Below, piece by piece: positions 1 through 8,753 of a stretch of DNA of 53,557 nt. The stretch comes from an uncultured Phascolarctobacterium sp. (lineage in GTDB: Bacteria > Bacillota > Negativicutes > Acidaminococcales > Acidaminococcaceae). The first letter of the stretch is position 1, and each line of letters begins with the position of its first letter. The notes beneath the pieces are model-generated. The model worked only from the letters and a program-made list of their open reading frames with translations. It ran no database searches and was not told where the DNA came from. The position numbers and the translations under genes were made by a program. Where the stretch lies: NCBI GenBank assembly GCA_947630795.1, contig CANRJC010000013.1, positions 1 through 53,557 on the forward strand. Reading direction: 5' to 3'.

Positions 1-104
1 GAATGCTTTGCCCTTTGTAGGGTTCTGACTTTGATATTTTGCCGGAGAATTTTGCCAACGATTACTTGACACTGTCAGCCTCTTTTCCTCGGAGGCTTCC
101 GCTC

Positions 105-133
105 TTTTCATTTATTCGGCGGTATGATAAAAT
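105..133 (+). promoter_or_regulatory. Possible promoter upstream of the ABC exporter
   Basis: A -35-like TTTTCA (105-110) is followed 17 bp later by TAAAAT (128-133), which overlaps TATGAT (123-128). The -35 is weak. This is the best promoter candidate in the 207 bases before the first gene; bases 1-104 hold no gene I can support. Confidence 0.4.
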
Positions 134-207
134 AAATCGGAGAATATTTTTCGCGAAGGAGGGCCGCAAGGCTTTTTCGCAAAGAAAAAACAGTGAAGGA
201 GCTTCTC

Positions 208-1926
208 GTGCTGCGCGATCTGCTGCCTTATTACAAACCGTATAGAACTCGGCTGGCTTTGGTGCTGGCCGGCGCCGTGTTCACCAGTTTGGTGGAGCTT
301 TTCTTTCCCCTTTGCATCCGCTACATCATGGACCAAGTGCTGCCCAAAAAAGACCTGTTGCTGCTGGCCCAATTGTCCTTGGGCCTTTTAGCTGGCTACA
401 TCTTTAATTTGGCCATCAACTACCGGGTGTCGGTGGAGGGACGGCTGGTGGGGGCCCTCATGGAGCGGGATCTCAGGCAAAAACTTTTCGAGCATGTCTC
501 GCGCTTCAGCTTCAAATATTTCGACAACCATCAAGTGGGGCAGTTGCTGTCCCGCATCGTCGGCGACATCGCCGAGATCAGAGAGCTGGTCTCTTTAGGG
601 CCCAATTTTCTTTTGGTGTGCACCATTTTCATGGTGGGCACAGCCGTCATCCTCTTTTCTTTGAATTGGCAACTGGCCCTTTTGATCAATGCCTTTCTAA
701 TCGCCAAAGCATGGGACTCTTTCGTCACCAACCGCAAGCTGAAAGAGATGGGGCGGGCTACCAGGGGGGCAGTAGGCAATATCAGCGGTTGCGTGGCCGA
801 AAGCCTCAGTGCCGTGCGTTTGGCTCAGGCCTTCACCAACGAAGACTTGGAGGCCCAAAGGCTGGCCAAAGAGGCAGAGATCCTTTTGGCCTATCGCAAG
901 AAAAATTTCCAACTTTTGGCCCACAGCCATGTGAGCATGGTGTTCTTCACCAATGTCATAAATTTGGCCATCATCTGCGCCGGCGGCGTGCTCATCTATA
1001 CGAGCGGTATGAAGATGAGCGATCTGGTGGCCTTCTTGCTCTATGTGGCCATCTTCGTGCGGCCGGTGCTGCGCCTCAATGCCCTGGCCGAAGTCTACCA
1101 AAAGGGAGTGGCGGGCTTTGCCCGTTATCAAGAACTGCTGAAAGAGCAGGGTGGCATCCCCGAGGCCGAGGATGCTTTCGACCCGGGGCCTCTTTGCGGC
1201 AACATCGTCTTTGAAGACGTCACCTTCGGTTATCGAGAAGACAGGCAAGTTTTGAAACATTTTTCTCTTGCCGTTAAGGCCGGGGAAGCGGTGGCCTTCG
1301 TGGGCAGCACCGGCGTAGGCAAAAGCACTCTCTGTAATTTGCTGCCTCGTTTTTACGAACTGCAGGGGGGCCGCATCACCATCGACGGCATCGATATCAA
1401 GAAGATGACTTTAACGGGGCTGCGCCGCAACATCGGCAGCGTGGCTCAAGACATCTTTCTTTTTGCCGACACCGTTTATAACAACATCGCTTACGGCAGG
1501 CCCGGGGCTACGCGGGAAGAAGTGGAGCAGGCGGCGATATTGGCCGAGGCCGATCGTTTCATCAAACTTTTGCCCCACGGTTATGACAGTGAATTGGGCG
1601 AAAGAGGCGTTAAATTGAGCGGCGGGCAGAAGCAGAGGCTGGCCATAGCCCGGGCTTTCTTGAAAGATCCTCCCATCCTTATCTTAGATGAAGCCACTTC
1701 TTCTTTGGACAACGAAACAGAACAGGCTATCCAAAATTCGCTGGCTGCTTTGAGCAAAGACCGCACCACTCTCATCATCGCCCATCGTCTGGCCACTATC
1801 AAAAATGCCGATAGGATAGTGGTCTTAAAAGACGGGGGCATCGCCGAACAGGGCACGCATCATGAACTATTGGCCGCTAAGGGCGAGTATTACAGATTAT
1901 ACATGGCTCAGTTCAAGGAGGATTGA
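208..1926 (+). CDS. ABC exporter, fused permease and ATPase (MsbA/MdlB type)
   Basis: This is a half-size ABC exporter of 572 residues that should work as a homodimer in the cytoplasmic membrane and export a lipid, peptide or drug; the substrate cannot be read from the sequence. The first ~305 residues form the six-helix transmembrane domain. The nucleotide-binding domain has Walker A GSTGVGKST (~366-374), a Q-loop VAQD, signature LSGGQ (~470-474), Walker B ILILDE (~490-495) and the H-loop AHR (~525). I chose GTG 208 because AAGGAG (196-201) lies 6 nt upstream of it; a GTG at 193 in the same frame would add five residues but has no close ribosome site. The gene ends 3 nt before trmK, whose ribosome site lies within its last codons. 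Confidence 0.93.
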   Translation: MLRDLLPYYKPYRTRLALVLAGAVFTSLVELFFPLCIRYIMDQVLPKKDLLLLAQLSLGLLAGYIFNLAINYRVSVEGRLVGALMERDLRQKLFEHVSRFSFKYFDNHQVGQLLSRIVGDIAEIRELVSLGPNFLLVCTIFMVGTAVILFSLNWQLALLINAFLIAKAWDSFVTNRKLKEMGRATRGAVGNISGCVAESLSAVRLAQAFTNEDLEAQRLAKEAEILLAYRKKNFQLLAHSHVSMVFFTNVINLAIICAGGVLIYTSGMKMSDLVAFLLYVAIFVRPVLRLNALAEVYQKGVAGFARYQELLKEQGGIPEAEDAFDPGPLCGNIVFEDVTFGYREDRQVLKHFSLAVKAGEAVAFVGSTGVGKSTLCNLLPRFYELQGGRITIDGIDIKKMTLTGLRRNIGSVAQDIFLFADTVYNNIAYGRPGATREEVEQAAILAEADRFIKLLPHGYDSELGERGVKLSGGQKQRLAIARAFLKDPPILILDEATSSLDNETEQAIQNSLAALSKDRTTLIIAHRLATIKNADRIVVLKDGGIAEQGTHHELLAAKGEYYRLYMAQFKED

Positions 1927-1929
1927 GAG

Positions 1930-2643
1930 ATGAAGTTGGATGCTCGCTTGGCCGCCGTTGCTTCCTTGATAGAAGAGGGTTGTCCCCTGGCAGATATAGG
2001 CACGGATCATGCTTATTTGCCCTGCTATCTCATAATAAGCGGCCGCTCTCCCTTCGCCGTGGCAGCTGATGTGGCGGCGGGGCCCTGTGAAGCGGCAAGA
2101 CGGACGGTGAAAGCACTGAAGCTGGAAGCTAAGGTGGCAGTGCGGCAGGGAGACGGCCTCGCAATTTTGAGGGACGAGCCTCACTTGGAAGATTTTTACA
2201 TCGTGATAGCCGGCATGGGCGGGAGCACCATCGCCGCTATTTTGGAAAAAGATATCGAAGTGGCCCAAAAAGCCCGGGGCCTCGTCCTGCAGCCCATGGC
2301 CGGCGCCGCCGGCCTGCGAAGCTTCCTCTGCGGCCGAGGTTTTGCTCTTATCAAAGAAGAACTGGTGCTGCAAGGCGAGCACCTTTATGAGATCATCGCG
2401 GCCGCCAGAGGAGAGAACTGCCGCTACAGCCCGGGGCAGTTGCTGCTGGGGCCCCTGCTCCTGCGAGACAAGCACCCCCTTTTGAAACTGCAGCTGGCCA
2501 AGCAGCGGAGCAAATTGGCCCGCACTTTGGCCGCCATGGCCCAAGGCAGCGAAGCGGTGAACAGCCCCAAGTACAAATATTTATTGCAGTTGGCCGAAGA
2601 AGCGGAGGAGATAGAAGATGCATGGTACGATGACCGTAGCTGA
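1930..2643 (+). CDS. trmK: tRNA (adenine(22)-N1)-methyltransferase TrmK
   Basis: TrmK transfers a methyl group from S-adenosylmethionine to N1 of adenine 22 in the tRNA D-loop. The 237-residue protein starts with the family pattern in which motif I is GTDHAYLP (about residues 23-30), followed by a Rossmann-type methyltransferase core with AGMGGSTIAAIL and a LVLQPM segment, then a helical C-terminal tail. Length matches the family. AAGGAGG (1915-1921) precedes ATG 1930. It is followed by a Nif3-family gene that overlaps it by 26 nt, the same pair (yqfN-yqfO) that is adjacent in Bacillus, which supports both calls. Confidence 0.93.
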   Translation: MKLDARLAAVASLIEEGCPLADIGTDHAYLPCYLIISGRSPFAVAADVAAGPCEAARRTVKALKLEAKVAVRQGDGLAILRDEPHLEDFYIVIAGMGGSTIAAILEKDIEVAQKARGLVLQPMAGAAGLRSFLCGRGFALIKEELVLQGEHLYEIIAAARGENCRYSPGQLLLGPLLLRDKHPLLKLQLAKQRSKLARTLAAMAQGSEAVNSPKYKYLLQLAEEAEEIEDAWYDDRS

Positions 2644-3409
2644 AGTAGCGGCCCTTTTAGAGAGCTTAGTGCCCCAACGTTTGGCCGCTCCTTGGGACAA
2701 CGTGGGCCTGCTCTTGGGGAGAGGGCAGCACAAAGTAGAAAAGATCTTGTTGGCCCTCGATCTGACAGAAGAGACCTGTCGGCAAGCCTGTGAAGGAAAA
2801 ACAGATCTCATCATCACTCATCATCCGGTCATCTTTCAGCCGTTGAAGCAAATGACCGGGGAAACTTGGCGGCAAGAGCTGTTATTAAGATTAGCGGAGA
2901 AACAGATCGCCGTTTATTCACTGCACACCAATTTGGACTGCGCCGCCCACGGAGTCAATATGGCTTTGGCCAAAAAGCTGAAGATAAGAGATGTTTTCGA
3001 ACTGGACGAAGAGAGCGGGCTGGGGCGCATAGGTTATTTGGAAGAACCTCAGCCGGATGTGCGTTCTTTTGCCCTGATCGTGAAAAAAACACTGCGGGCT
3101 TCTTATGTGGCCTATGGGGATGCCGGCCGCCCGGTGCGGCGGGTGGCGGTGTGCGGCGGGGCAGGGGCCGACTTGGTGCCTCAAGCTTTGGCCAAAGGAG
3201 CCGACACTTTGGTGACGGGGGACGTCACTTATCACAAAGCTCAGGAAGCAGTTTATCGAGGCTTGAACATCATCGATGCCGGGCATCAAACGAGCGAATG
3301 GCCTGTTTTGGAAGAATTGGCGGATAGGCTTTCCTTGCGTTTTACGGAAAAGAATTGGCCCATCACCGTTACTGTGGCGAAAGAAGAACTTTTGCTGAAG
3401 GGGGTGTGA
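2618..3409 (+). CDS. Nif3-like dinuclear metal centre protein (YqfO/DUF34 family)
   Basis: A 263-residue member of the Nif3/YqfO family. The family forms toroidal hexamers with a two-metal site; its cellular role is unsettled and GTP cyclohydrolase I type 2 names in databases are doubtful. Metal-binding motifs are visible: ITHHPVIF near residue 70, SLHTNLD near 103, and GHQTSE near the C-terminus. The protein is shorter than the ~370-residue versions that carry an inserted PII-like domain. GGAGGAG (2604-2610) sits 7 nt before ATG 2618 inside the end of trmK, so the two genes are probably translationally coupled. Confidence 0.9.
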   Translation: MHGTMTVAEVAALLESLVPQRLAAPWDNVGLLLGRGQHKVEKILLALDLTEETCRQACEGKTDLIITHHPVIFQPLKQMTGETWRQELLLRLAEKQIAVYSLHTNLDCAAHGVNMALAKKLKIRDVFELDEESGLGRIGYLEEPQPDVRSFALIVKKTLRASYVAYGDAGRPVRRVAVCGGAGADLVPQALAKGADTLVTGDVTYHKAQEAVYRGLNIIDAGHQTSEWPVLEELADRLSLRFTEKNWPITVTVAKEELLLKGV

Positions 3410-3413
3410 AGGA

Positions 3414-4346
3414 ATGTTGATCAAAGATCTTAAAGTGGGCAGCCAAGTGCGGCAGGCTCTGCTGTTGCGGGTGCAAAAAGTGGGGACCAGTAGCAAGGGA
3501 GGCACCTATGCCCGGGGCTTGGCCGAAGACAAGAGCGGCCGCGTGCAGTTCATCTGTTTCGAAAAAAGTTCCGTGGAAAAATTGGCTTCCTTGGACGGGC
3601 CCACTGCCTTTAAAGTTACGGGGGCGGTGGATGCCTACAAGTACAGCGACGAGACGGTGAACCAATTGATGGTGCAGCACGTGGAGCCGCTGGGGCCCGA
3701 CGACGACATCAAAAACATCATCCCCCACGGCGATTTCGATAAAGAAGTTTACGTAACCAAGCTGGCCAACCTCATCAAGACAGTGCGCAATCCCGTCTAT
3801 CACAGTTTATTGGAAGAGATCTTCAAAGGGGAAACTTATGAGCGCTTCTTGAAAAACCCAGCCGGTTCCCGCCTGCATCATGCCTATTTAGGCGGTCTTC
3901 TGCAGCACTCGGTGGATGTGGCGGGCCTGGCCTTGGTTTTGGCAGATCAGATCGGCGGCGCCGATAAGGAATTGGTCATCACCGGCGCCCTGCTCCACGA
4001 CATCGGCAAATTGAAAGAGATCTCTTATCAGGTGGGCTTCCCCTATACCGACAGCGGCCGTTTTGTGGGACACATCTGCTTTTCCGCTTTAACGGTGCAG
4101 GAAGCCGCCCTGAGATTGAAAATTCCCCTGTACAAAGCGGAGAAACTTTTACACGTGCTTTTATCTCATCACGGCGAGAACGAAAAGGGTTCCCCGGTGG
4201 CCTGCGGCACCAAGGAAGCTTTCATCGTCCATTACGCCGATGAGATAGACGCCGTCATGAACCAATTCGCCGCAAGCGACGAGGCAGGCAAAGAAAGCTG
4301 GCAGTTCAACAAAATGCTGCAGCGTTATCTTTATACCAAGGCATGA
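3414..4346 (+). CDS. yhaM: 3'-5' exoribonuclease YhaM-like (OB fold plus HD domain)
   Basis: A 310-residue protein with an N-terminal OB-fold of the nucleic-acid-binding tRNA_anti type (about residues 1-95) and an HD phosphohydrolase domain (about 160-290). HD signatures are HHAYLGGLLQHS, the central LLHDIGK, and LLSHHGE followed by HYADEID. This order and length match Bacillus YhaM, a 3'-5' exonuclease acting on RNA and single-stranded DNA. The start ATG 3414 follows an AAGGGGG site. The stop overlaps the next gene by the ATGA arrangement. Confidence 0.88.
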   Translation: MLIKDLKVGSQVRQALLLRVQKVGTSSKGGTYARGLAEDKSGRVQFICFEKSSVEKLASLDGPTAFKVTGAVDAYKYSDETVNQLMVQHVEPLGPDDDIKNIIPHGDFDKEVYVTKLANLIKTVRNPVYHSLLEEIFKGETYERFLKNPAGSRLHHAYLGGLLQHSVDVAGLALVLADQIGGADKELVITGALLHDIGKLKEISYQVGFPYTDSGRFVGHICFSALTVQEAALRLKIPLYKAEKLLHVLLSHHGENEKGSPVACGTKEAFIVHYADEIDAVMNQFAASDEAGKESWQFNKMLQRYLYTKA

Positions 4347-5077
4347 AGGCAGATCATAACATCGAAGAAGCGGAGATTGAGGGCCTGCGCATAATTCTGC
4401 GGCGCAAAAAAGTCCTCTACCTGCGGCTGAGTGTGGACAGAAGAGGGCAGGTGAGCTGCTCCGTGCCTCTCTTCAGCAGGCGAGAGGATGTGGAAAAATT
4501 TTTGCGGGAGCGGGTGCCTTGGCTGCAAAAAAAAATGAAGGCTCTGCGCCTTGATGAGCAGACTCCCGACCCGGACGCCGGACCCGCAGGGGACAGGCAG
4601 TGGTTCTTCGGCCGCCTTTATGAAGTACGCACCGCCGAAGATATCACGCAACCGCTTTTTACCGGCGAGTTCTTCCTGCTGCCGCAAAGTTACAGCTCTT
4701 CGCAAAAAGAAGCGGTCCTCAAGAGCCTGTTGCAAAAACTCTTCGCCCGCGAGGTAGAACTGGCGCTGCAAAAGTGGCAGCCTCTTTTGGGCCTTTACGC
4801 CCGCGATTGGCAATTGTTGAACGGCAAGAGCCGCTGGGGCCTGTGCCTTCCCGTCAAGGGCCTCGTGAAATTCAATTTTCGTTTGGTCTACAGACCGAGA
4901 GCTTGTTTAGATTATGTCGTGGTGCACGAGTTGACCCATTTGCGTTATGCCGATCACGGCGAAAAATTTTGGCGAGCGGTGAGCTCCGTTTTGCCCGATC
5001 ACAAAGAGCGGCGGCAGTTGCTGAATAATTTTCTTTTTTTGGCCGAGGGGCAGGGCCAGCCGCTAAATAATTTATGA
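4343..5077 (+). CDS. YgjP-like zinc metallopeptidase (DUF45, SprT/WLM-like)
   Basis: A 244-residue DUF45/YgjP-type protein. The C-terminal half carries the zinc motif HELTHL followed by RYADHGEKFW, the family pattern in which HExxH and a downstream His bind zinc; the central segment LLNGKSRWGLC is also typical. The N-terminal third is a basic beta-rich segment. The cellular substrate is unknown. The start ATG 4343 overlaps the yhaM stop (ATGA), which indicates coupling. It ends the first gene cluster; the two-component operon has its own promoter downstream. Confidence 0.87.
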   Translation: MKADHNIEEAEIEGLRIILRRKKVLYLRLSVDRRGQVSCSVPLFSRREDVEKFLRERVPWLQKKMKALRLDEQTPDPDAGPAGDRQWFFGRLYEVRTAEDITQPLFTGEFFLLPQSYSSSQKEAVLKSLLQKLFAREVELALQKWQPLLGLYARDWQLLNGKSRWGLCLPVKGLVKFNFRLVYRPRACLDYVVVHELTHLRYADHGEKFWRAVSSVLPDHKERRQLLNNFLFLAEGQGQPLNNL

Positions 5078-5101
5078 CCACTCCCTTTTTGCCGTACTTT
5101 A

Positions 5102-5110
5102 TGATATAAT
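5102..5110 (+). promoter_or_regulatory. Extended -10 promoter of the two-component operon
   Basis: TGATATAAT is a perfect extended -10 element (TGn plus TATAAT at 5105-5110). No convincing -35 is at the usual distance, as is common for extended -10 promoters. Transcription would start near 5117, about 47 nt before the response regulator ATG. Confidence 0.7.
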
Positions 5111-5163
5111 GATTTTGCCCGAGCGTAAGCGGGACGGGTGAGCAGCTAAGAGGAGAAAAGGTT

Positions 5164-5859
5164 ATGGCTAAACAGAAGATACTTATCGCCGACGACGAAG
5201 CGCAGATCAGAGAAATTTTACGGATCTATTTTGAAAACAGCGGTTTTGAAGTCTGCGAGGCCGAAAACGGAGCGGAGGCCATCACCAAGTTGCGCACGGA
5301 GCGGCCCAACTTGCTGCTTTTAGACATTATGATGCCGGTAATGGACGGCATAGAAGTGTGCAAGCAGGTGCGGCAGATGAGCGATCTGCCCATCATCATG
5401 CTCACCGCCAAAGACGAAGACGACGACCGCATCGCCGGCTTGGAGATCGGCGCCGATGATTATATCACCAAACCTTTCAATTCACGTGAAGTAGTGGCCC
5501 GCGTGAAGGCGGTGTTGCGCCGCTCAGGCGGTATCAAGGGAGGCAAAGGCGGCAAGAAGCGGCTTACCTTCCCCGGCCTCACCATCGATCTGGAGCAATA
5601 TATCGTAGAGGCCTTCGGCAGACGGGTGACTTTCACCGCCAAAGAGATGGAGCTTTTATGGTGCTTGGCCTCCAATCCGGGCAAAGCTTTCAGCCGCAAT
5701 CAGCTGCTGGAGACCATTTGGGGCTATTCTTATTACGGTGATACTCGTACGGTGGACACTCACGTGAAGAGGATAAGGCAAAAATTGCTCATCCCTCAAG
5801 ATTCCGCTTGGGACATCATCACCGTGTGGGGCATAGGCTATAAGTTCGAATTGAAGTAG
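5164..5859 (+). CDS. OmpR/PhoB-family response regulator
   Basis: A 231-residue DNA-binding response regulator. The receiver domain (1-~120) has the acidic pair D10/D11, the phospho-acceptor D54 in LLLDIMMP, T81 and K103 in ITKPF. A glycine/lysine-rich linker (~123-135) leads to a winged-helix output domain with FTAKEMELLWCL and RTVDTHVKRIRQKL. It should be phosphorylated by the adjacent histidine kinase and bind DNA as a dimer. AGGAG (5151-5155) lies 8 nt before the ATG. The regulon is unknown; the downstream genes hint at cell-envelope functions (inference). Confidence 0.95.
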   Translation: MAKQKILIADDEAQIREILRIYFENSGFEVCEAENGAEAITKLRTERPNLLLLDIMMPVMDGIEVCKQVRQMSDLPIIMLTAKDEDDDRIAGLEIGADDYITKPFNSREVVARVKAVLRRSGGIKGGKGGKKRLTFPGLTIDLEQYIVEAFGRRVTFTAKEMELLWCLASNPGKAFSRNQLLETIWGYSYYGDTRTVDTHVKRIRQKLLIPQDSAWDIITVWGIGYKFELK

Positions 5860-5902
5860 GGCCGGCCGCCCCTTAAAGAGGCCAGCCCCGGAGAGAAACG
5901 GC

Positions 5903-7465
5903 ATGAGAAGATCGTTGAGCGCACGTTTGGCCTACAGTTTCATGGCTGTGATAGTCTGCGTCATCGTGGCGGCTTCCGTGGGCGTCTCTTATTTGGTCGG
6001 CAACTATTTCTTTTCTCTGCGGGAAAGAGAACTGGGCCTGCAGGGGGACGAGATGGCCGGCAACATCTCTTATTTTATCAGCATCAAAGATAAGGACACC
6101 CTGCAGCGCTATATCAACGCCGTCGATCAGCTCATCGGCGCTCGCATCTGGCTGTTCGACGACAGCTTCCATCTTTTGGCCGCTTCCTACATCGAAGGGC
6201 CGAAAAGCCGTCAGCCCGGCTACAACATCGGCATCTGGGACGCTTTCTTCGACAAAGACAGAGGAAATAACGAGTTGCAGTCTCAAGAAGGCATCGTCGC
6301 TTTAGATAAGGCCATCAAAGAAGGCGATCTCTCCCAAAGAGTGCGGATCATCCTGAAAGATATCTATGGCGGCAAGAGCCTGCGCTCCCAGGTTTTTCAT
6401 CCTTATTATAAAGAACAGGTGCTGATGGTGGGGCTGCCCTATCACAACACCATCGACGGCACCACCGGGGCCATTTTGATCACCACGCCTTTGGGCGATT
6501 TCGATAATTTTCTCCGCAACATCTATATCTATGTTGCACTGGTCGGCCTCTGCGCTCTGGGCTTCAGCCTCTTTTTGGTGAACAGGCTGGCCCGGCGCTT
6601 TATCAAACCGCTGGTGGATATGAAGGGCATAGCCACCGCCATCGCCGGAGGCGACTACAGCCGCAGGGTCACCATCAAAGGGGACGACGAGGTGGCTGAC
6701 CTCGGCCGCGCCTTGAACAGTTTGGGCGCCGACTTGGGAGATTACGTGGACAAGATGCAACGGACCGAAAAGATCCGCCGGGATTTTGTGGCCAACGTAT
6801 CTCACGAGCTGCGCACTCCCATCACCATCATCAGAGGCTACAACGAGGCCATCAGCGACGGCATCATCACCGATCAGGCGGTGCTGCAGCGCTACAGAGG
6901 CCTCATCAACGAAGAAACGGTGCGTTTGGAGCGCATGGTGCGGGAACTTTTGGACATCAGCCGTCTGCAGGCCGAAGATCCCCTCGCTCCCGAAAGTTTG
7001 GAGGCCCTGCCTTTAGCGACCATCATACGCACCGTGGCGGAAAAGCTGTTGGTGAGCAGCGCCCGCCGCCACATCAAGTTCAACATCCAGGCCGACGACG
7101 GCATCAAAATATTAGGCAACGGCGATCAATTGGTGCAGTTGGTGCTCATACTGTGTGACAACGCCAGCAAATATTCACCTGAAGACGGCACCATAACGTT
7201 GAGCCTCAGGCGGCAGGAAGACGGCAGCGTGCTGCTGAAGGTCCACGATGACGGACCCGGCATCCCCGAAGAAGATCTGCCCTTTATTTGGGAGCGGTTC
7301 TACAAAGTAGATAAATCTCACAGCCGCAACCGGCCCGGCTCGGGGCTGGGGCTGGCCATCGCCAAAGAGATCGTGCGTGTGCACGGGGCCAGCGCTAAAG
7401 TAACCAGCAAACGGGGTGAAGGCACCACGTTTGAAATAAATTTTCCGAAGGTCAAGGTAGTATGA
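5903..7465 (+). CDS. Membrane sensor histidine kinase (WalK/PhoR-like)
   Basis: A 520-residue transmembrane kinase: TM1 ~11-33, an extracytoplasmic sensor domain ~34-205, TM2 ~208-226, HAMP ~227-280, dimerisation/phospho-acceptor helix with His301 in VSHELRTP, and an HATPase domain with N-box Asn420 (DNASKYS), G1 DDGPGIP and G2 GSGLGLAIAKE. All catalytic motifs are intact. The sensor region has no Cys-rich or haem motif, so the signal is not evident. It lies 43 nt after its response regulator and its stop overlaps the next gene (ATGA). Confidence 0.95.
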   Translation: MRRSLSARLAYSFMAVIVCVIVAASVGVSYLVGNYFFSLRERELGLQGDEMAGNISYFISIKDKDTLQRYINAVDQLIGARIWLFDDSFHLLAASYIEGPKSRQPGYNIGIWDAFFDKDRGNNELQSQEGIVALDKAIKEGDLSQRVRIILKDIYGGKSLRSQVFHPYYKEQVLMVGLPYHNTIDGTTGAILITTPLGDFDNFLRNIYIYVALVGLCALGFSLFLVNRLARRFIKPLVDMKGIATAIAGGDYSRRVTIKGDDEVADLGRALNSLGADLGDYVDKMQRTEKIRRDFVANVSHELRTPITIIRGYNEAISDGIITDQAVLQRYRGLINEETVRLERMVRELLDISRLQAEDPLAPESLEALPLATIIRTVAEKLLVSSARRHIKFNIQADDGIKILGNGDQLVQLVLILCDNASKYSPEDGTITLSLRRQEDGSVLLKVHDDGPGIPEEDLPFIWERFYKVDKSHSRNRPGSGLGLAIAKEIVRVHGASAKVTSKRGEGTTFEINFPKVKVV

Positions 7466-7980
7466 TTCTAGAATATTTCAATCCCGATTATCGCGTGAAA
7501 CACCTGTGCGATATTTCGCCTAAATGGCTGAAGCGCAACGGGTACACAAAAGTAGTGGTGGATATCGACAACACCCTGTTGCCCCGTGATAAAAATTTGG
7601 TGGGCCCCAGGGTGATGAATTGGTTGCGTTCCTGTCGCCAGATGGGCATCACCGTGGCCCTCATCTCCAACAATCACGGCAGCCGTATCGACGCCATCAT
7701 GAGGCAGACCAATTGCGGCGGCGCCACCAGAGCAGCCAAACCCATGCCCACCGCCTTCAAGCGTTTGGTGAAAGCTATGGGTGGCGGCAAGGTGCTCTTC
7801 GTAGGCGACCAGATAATGACCGATGTGCTGGGAGCTAAATTGGCCAAACAAAAAGTCATCCTGTGCGACAGCTTGGGCGGCAAAGAGTTGTGGATCACCA
7901 GAGTGAACCGCAAGCTGGAAAAATTTTTCCTGCGCCGCCTTGCCAACAACAACATGTTGCCTAAGGAGCGGGTACTGTGA
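7462..7980 (+). CDS. YqeG-family HAD (IIIA) phosphatase
   Basis: A 172-residue haloacid-dehalogenase phosphatase. HAD motif I is VVVDIDNTLLP (nucleophile first Asp), motif II is ALISNN, a Lys-containing motif III follows in AAKPMPTAF, and motif IV is FVGDQIMTDVLGA. Bacterial YqeG proteins and the related mitochondrial Gep4, a phosphatidylglycerophosphate phosphatase, share this layout, so a phospholipid substrate is possible but not shown here. It overlaps the histidine kinase stop by 4 nt and the next gene by 4 nt, making a coupled operon. Confidence 0.88.
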   Translation: MILEYFNPDYRVKHLCDISPKWLKRNGYTKVVVDIDNTLLPRDKNLVGPRVMNWLRSCRQMGITVALISNNHGSRIDAIMRQTNCGGATRAAKPMPTAFKRLVKAMGGGKVLFVGDQIMTDVLGAKLAKQKVILCDSLGGKELWITRVNRKLEKFFLRRLANNNMLPKERVL

Positions 7981-8753
7981 AAGCAGCTTTGGTGCAACTT
8001 GAGGTGCGGGAAAGGGCCAAGGCCGAAAATGTGCGGCGCGGCTTAAAACTGGCGGCCGAGGCAGCCACGAGTTGCGACCTTTTGCTGTTGCCCGAAGTGT
8101 GGACCACTGGTTACAGCTTGGGCCATCTCGTGCAGGAAGCGGAAGAGCCGGACGGCCCCGTGCTGAAAGAGTTGCAGGCTGTGGCTGCGAGGGAAGAGTG
8201 CGCCATCGTGGCAGGCTCTGTGCCCCTTTTCAGAGACGGGCTGGTCTATAATTCTTCTGTGGCCATAAATAAAAAAGGAGAAGTTGTTCACACTTACGAT
8301 AAGGTACATCTCTTCGGCCTTTTTCATGAAGAAACTTTTTTCGCACCGGGGAACGACTTCTCGGTCTACGACTTGGACGGCGTGAAGTGCGGCTCCACCA
8401 TCTGTTACGATCTGCGTTTTCCCGAATTGTATAGGCATCTGGCCTTGCAGGGAGCAGAACTATTCTTCTGTCCGGCAGAGTGGCCCACGGCCAGAGGCGA
8501 TATCTGGCGGCTTTTGGCTCAGGCCCGGGCAGCGGAGAACCATGCTTGGCTCTTGGCTGTGAATTGCGCCGGCACATTTAAAGGGGCACCTTTCTTCGGT
8601 CACTCCATGGCGATAGATCCCATGGGGAAGATCGTGGCCGAAGCAGGTGAAGAGGAAGAAATTTTATACGTCGATATCGATCTTGCTTTGGTCAAAAAAG
8701 TGCGGCAGCGTCTCAATGCGCTGGCGGATGTGCGCAGGGAGCTGATCTCCTGA
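7977..8753 (+). CDS. Carbon-nitrogen hydrolase (nitrilase superfamily, omega-amidase-like)
   Basis: A 258-residue single-domain nitrilase-superfamily enzyme that hydrolyses a C-N bond of an amide. The Glu-Lys-Cys triad is visible as LLLPEVW (Glu), YDKVHLFG (Lys) and GSTICYDLRFPE (Cys), and the RFPELYR continuation is typical of omega-amidase/NIT2-like and YafV members. It probably deamidates a small metabolite such as a 2-oxoacid omega-amide (inference). GTG 7977 follows AAGGAG (7963-7968) at 8 nt and overlaps the yqeG stop. Confidence 0.9.
   Translation: MKAALVQLEVRERAKAENVRRGLKLAAEAATSCDLLLLPEVWTTGYSLGHLVQEAEEPDGPVLKELQAVAAREECAIVAGSVPLFRDGLVYNSSVAINKKGEVVHTYDKVHLFGLFHEETFFAPGNDFSVYDLDGVKCGSTICYDLRFPELYRHLALQGAELFFCPAEWPTARGDIWRLLAQARAAENHAWLLAVNCAGTFKGAPFFGHSMAIDPMGKIVAEAGEEEEILYVDIDLALVKKVRQRLNALADVRRELIS

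Noticed and set aside
193-207. GTG 193 as the start of the ABC exporter
   Set aside because: AAGGAG at 196-201 fits GTG 208 at 6-nt spacing, whereas GTG 193 has no site at a usable distance.
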